NCBI GenBank assembly: GCA_003524435.1
Contig: DQHP01000161.1
Span: forward strand, 1 to 8,296
Source: Microbacterium sp.
GTDB taxonomy: Bacteria; Actinomycetota; Actinomycetes; Actinomycetales; Microbacteriaceae
Reading direction: 5' to 3'
Length of the DNA: 8,296 bases
In this document: in pieces, positions 6,461 to 8,296 of the stretch
Numbering within the stretch: position 1 is the first letter of the stretch
How the letters are laid out: each line of letters starts with the position of its first letter
Translations under genes and position numbers: made by a program
The notes under the pieces: generated by a model
What the model saw: the letters and a program-made list of their open reading frames with translations, nothing else
What the model was told of the DNA's origin: nothing
Database searches by the model: none

Positions 6461-7363
6461 ATGCCAGATGAAGCCACCCGCGACGATGCCGGCACGCCCC
6501 CTGTGCTGGTGCAGATGCGCGCGATCTATCCGGAGCTGCGTCCGAGTGAGAAGCGGATCGCCGATCAGTTCCTCCTCAACCCCGAGGAGGCAGCGGAACT
6601 GTCGATTGCGGATCTCGCCCATCGCTGCGACACGTCGACGACCTCCGTCGTGCGCTTCTGCAAACGCCTGGGCTATGACCACGTCCGAGAACTGCGAAAT
6701 CACGTCCTTCGCGATGCCGCACGCCAGACCTTCGACACCGCGGCACTTCCGGACGTCTCGGGAGACATCGACCGCGATGACACTCTCGCTGACATCGTCG
6801 CCAAGGTCTCGCTCGCAGAAACCCTCTCCCTCGCCGATACCGCCAAGGTGCTCGACACTGAGTCACTGCGGCGCTCGGTCGAGGCGATCACGGGCGCTGC
6901 GCGCATCGATATCTTCGGCGTGGGCGCCAGCGCGATCGTCGGGCTTGACCTGCAGCGAAAGCTCGTCCGAATTGGCCACACGGCTCTCGAGTGGTCTGAC
7001 CCGCACGCAGCGTGGACGTCGGCGGCGACGCTGCGGCCGGGGAATGTCGCCATCGCTGTCTCGCACTCGGGATCAACGACCGACACCATCGAGTTCCTCA
7101 TGCTGGCGCGGCGCGCAGGAGCGACAACCATTGCCATCACGAATCATGCCGGTGCTCCACTGGCAGATCAAGCTGACATCGTGCTGACCACGGCTGCCAG
7201 AGAGACGGGGTTCCGATCCGGCGCCCTCGGCAGCAGAATCGCTCAGCTCATGGTTGTCGACTGCATCTTCATCGGCGTTGCTCAATCGAACTACGACGCG
7301 TCAATGGCAGCGCTGCGCAACACCTACGCCGCAGTCCACCATGCACGAGCAGGCGGAGCGTGA
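6461..7363 (+). CDS. RpiR/MurR-family transcriptional regulator (HTH plus SIS domain)
   Basis: A 300-residue DNA-binding regulator. The N-terminal RpiR-type helix-turn-helix covers about 20-90, with PSEKRIADQFLLNPEEAA and the recognition part CDTSTTSVVRFCKRLGY (56-72). The C-terminal SIS sugar-phosphate domain covers about 145-280: IFGVGASAIVGLDLQRKL (151-168), AVSHSGSTTDTIE (199-211) with the phosphate-binding Ser cluster, then TTIAITN and SGALGSRIAQLMVVD (253-267). Members such as E. coli MurR sense MurNAc-6-phosphate, and here the gene is divergent from an operon making and consuming exactly that compound, so a MurR-like role is the best inference; GlcNAc-6-phosphate or another sugar phosphate is possible. 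The ATG at 6461 is preferred to the in-frame GTG at 6437 because of its ribosome site. Its stop overlaps the MFS gene (GTGA). Family is firm; effector and operator are inferred. Confidence 0.93.
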   Translation: MPDEATRDDAGTPPVLVQMRAIYPELRPSEKRIADQFLLNPEEAAELSIADLAHRCDTSTTSVVRFCKRLGYDHVRELRNHVLRDAARQTFDTAALPDVSGDIDRDDTLADIVAKVSLAETLSLADTAKVLDTESLRRSVEAITGAARIDIFGVGASAIVGLDLQRKLVRIGHTALEWSDPHAAWTSAATLRPGNVAIAVSHSGSTTDTIEFLMLARRAGATTIAITNHAGAPLADQADIVLTTAARETGFRSGALGSRIAQLMVVDCIFIGVAQSNYDASMAALRNTYAAVHHARAGGA

Positions 7364-8296
7364 CGGCAGCTGCCCGTCGCATTCGCTGGGGGCTGTTCTC
7401 CGCGTTCGCGAGCCTGGGGGTCACCGCATCATTCATCCCCTCCGTCATCCCCGCCGCGGAGAGCGCGATCGGCGAAGATCTCAGCGTCGCCGTGCCGGCG
7501 CTGTTCGCTGGGCTTTTGCTCGGGGTACTCAGCGCGGGGCCAATGCTTCGTCGTCGACCCGCGCGGCACGTTCTCATCCTCGGCGGCGCGTTGCAAGCCG
7601 TTGCGCTTGTCGCCGCAGCCTTGGCTGCAACGCCCGGCATGTTCATCTTCGCGGCGGCGTGCGCGGGGTTCGGTTTTGGTCTCGTCGAGGCATCCGGCAG
7701 TGTGACAGCAAAGATAGCGTCTTCTGAAAGCGCGACCGGTCTTCTCAGCGCGCTCACGGGAACCCTTGCGGTCACCGCGGCCGCGACGCCGTTCGCTGTC
7801 GCCGCGGGTAGCGCGGTGCTTCCTGTACTGGGCCTTCTCGCACTCGTGCCGATTGCGACCGTCGCATTGCTGTGCGCCATGCCTGATCCCGAGACCACGA
7901 CCGAGGCTCCCGCACGCCTCGCCGCACGAAAGCTCCTTCCCTTACTCCCGTTCACGCTCGCGCTACCGCTCTACGTTGGCGTTGAGACCGTCATCTCCGG
8001 ATGGTCTGCGGTGATCCCCGAACGGGCTTTGGCGCTGAGTCCGGCCGCGGCAGCGCTCGGTACGAGTGCGTTCTGGGCACTCATGGCGCTGGGCCGTTTC
8101 GGCGCAGCCGGCCTTCGCAGACGAGGTGTGCGACCACTCGCGATCCTGTCGGCCGGAACGATCGCGGCCACAGGCTTGTTGTGCGCCGCGGGGCTGCTCA
8201 TCACCGCGAACCCTGTGTGGGCGCTCACCGCGGTCGCAGCATCCGTCATCACCCTCGCCCCCAGCTACGGGCTCATCCTCGGCATTGCACTTGACC
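7360..8296 (+). CDS. Major facilitator superfamily transporter, partial (right edge)
   Basis: GTG 7360-7362 overlaps the regulator stop (GTGA) and the frame stays open for 312 codons to the window edge, so the C-terminal quarter or so is missing. It is strongly hydrophobic with repeated membrane helices near 11-31, 45-62, 70-90, 93-112, 127-150, 153-173, a loop with charged DPETTTEAPAR at 176-186, then 193-216, 228-247, 259-281 and 286-309. YVGVETVISGWSAVIPERA at 205-223 and FWALMALGRF at 238-247 resemble the FucP/GlcP-like sugar branch of the superfamily, where an acidic residue in a similar motif is conserved. The substrate is unknown. Co-transcription with the MurR-like regulator suggests a cell-wall sugar, anhydro-sugar or a by-product such as D-lactate, but drug or amino acid efflux cannot be excluded. 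The upstream ribosome site is only partial (AGGCGG), fitting translational coupling. Confidence 0.85.
   Translation, partial: MTAAARRIRWGLFSAFASLGVTASFIPSVIPAAESAIGEDLSVAVPALFAGLLLGVLSAGPMLRRRPARHVLILGGALQAVALVAAALAATPGMFIFAAACAGFGFGLVEASGSVTAKIASSESATGLLSALTGTLAVTAAATPFAVAAGSAVLPVLGLLALVPIATVALLCAMPDPETTTEAPARLAARKLLPLLPFTLALPLYVGVETVISGWSAVIPERALALSPAAAALGTSAFWALMALGRFGAAGLRRRGVRPLAILSAGTIAATGLLCAAGLLITANPVWALTAVAASVITLAPSYGLILGIALD

Noticed and set aside
6389..6703. Minus-strand open frame (104 codons) over the divergent promoter and regulator start
   Set aside because: It is antisense to the regulator's helix-turn-helix, runs into the promoter region, and has no family features.
7269..7955. 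Minus-strand open frame (228 codons) opposite the MFS gene
   Set aside because: The plus-strand frame is a clear multi-helix membrane protein that continues to the edge; the antisense frame is Ala/Arg/Ser rich and unrecognisable.

Overview
The window is GC-rich with strong G/C third-position bias. Its gene style, including frequent GTG starts and 1-4 base overlaps, suggests a high-GC actinobacterium. Recurrent GCATCC-type Ala-Ser codon pairs make a Microbacteriaceae-like host plausible, but that is inference and not proven here. I saw no RNA gene, mobile element or CRISPR array.

Layout: a divergent regulatory region (6300-6460) separates two transcription units. Leftward from 6299, on the minus strand, run a family-5 peptide-binding lipoprotein, a DppB-like permease, a DppC-like permease, MurQ (MurNAc-6-phosphate etherase), AnmK (anhydro-MurNAc kinase), a GNAT acetyltransferase, and the N-terminal part of an enolase-superfamily enzyme resembling L-Ala-D/L-Glu epimerase (YkfB/YcjG), cut by the left edge. 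Every junction from DppB onward is a 1-4 base start/stop overlap, so these genes almost certainly form one translationally coupled operon. The only real gap, 67 bases between binding protein and DppB, holds a perfect 12-bp-stem hairpin. Rightward from 6461 run an RpiR-family (HTH plus SIS) regulator, best read as a MurR-type sensor, and an MFS transporter that overlaps it by GTGA and is cut by the right edge.

How the genes fit together: the cluster reads as a cell-wall (muropeptide) salvage locus. The ABC importer would bring in peptide or muropeptide. AnmK would turn 1,6-anhydro-MurNAc into MurNAc-6-phosphate, and MurQ would split that into GlcNAc-6-phosphate and D-lactate. The epimerase would handle the L-Ala-D-Glu released from the stem peptide. 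The regulator probably senses MurNAc-6-phosphate or a related sugar phosphate and acts at a palindrome in the AT-rich divergent region. This joins sugar-side genes (murQ/anmK/murR) and peptide-side genes (dpp/ykfB) in one unit. The open points are the role of the embedded GNAT, the role of the MFS protein, and the absence of any ABC ATPase gene within the window.
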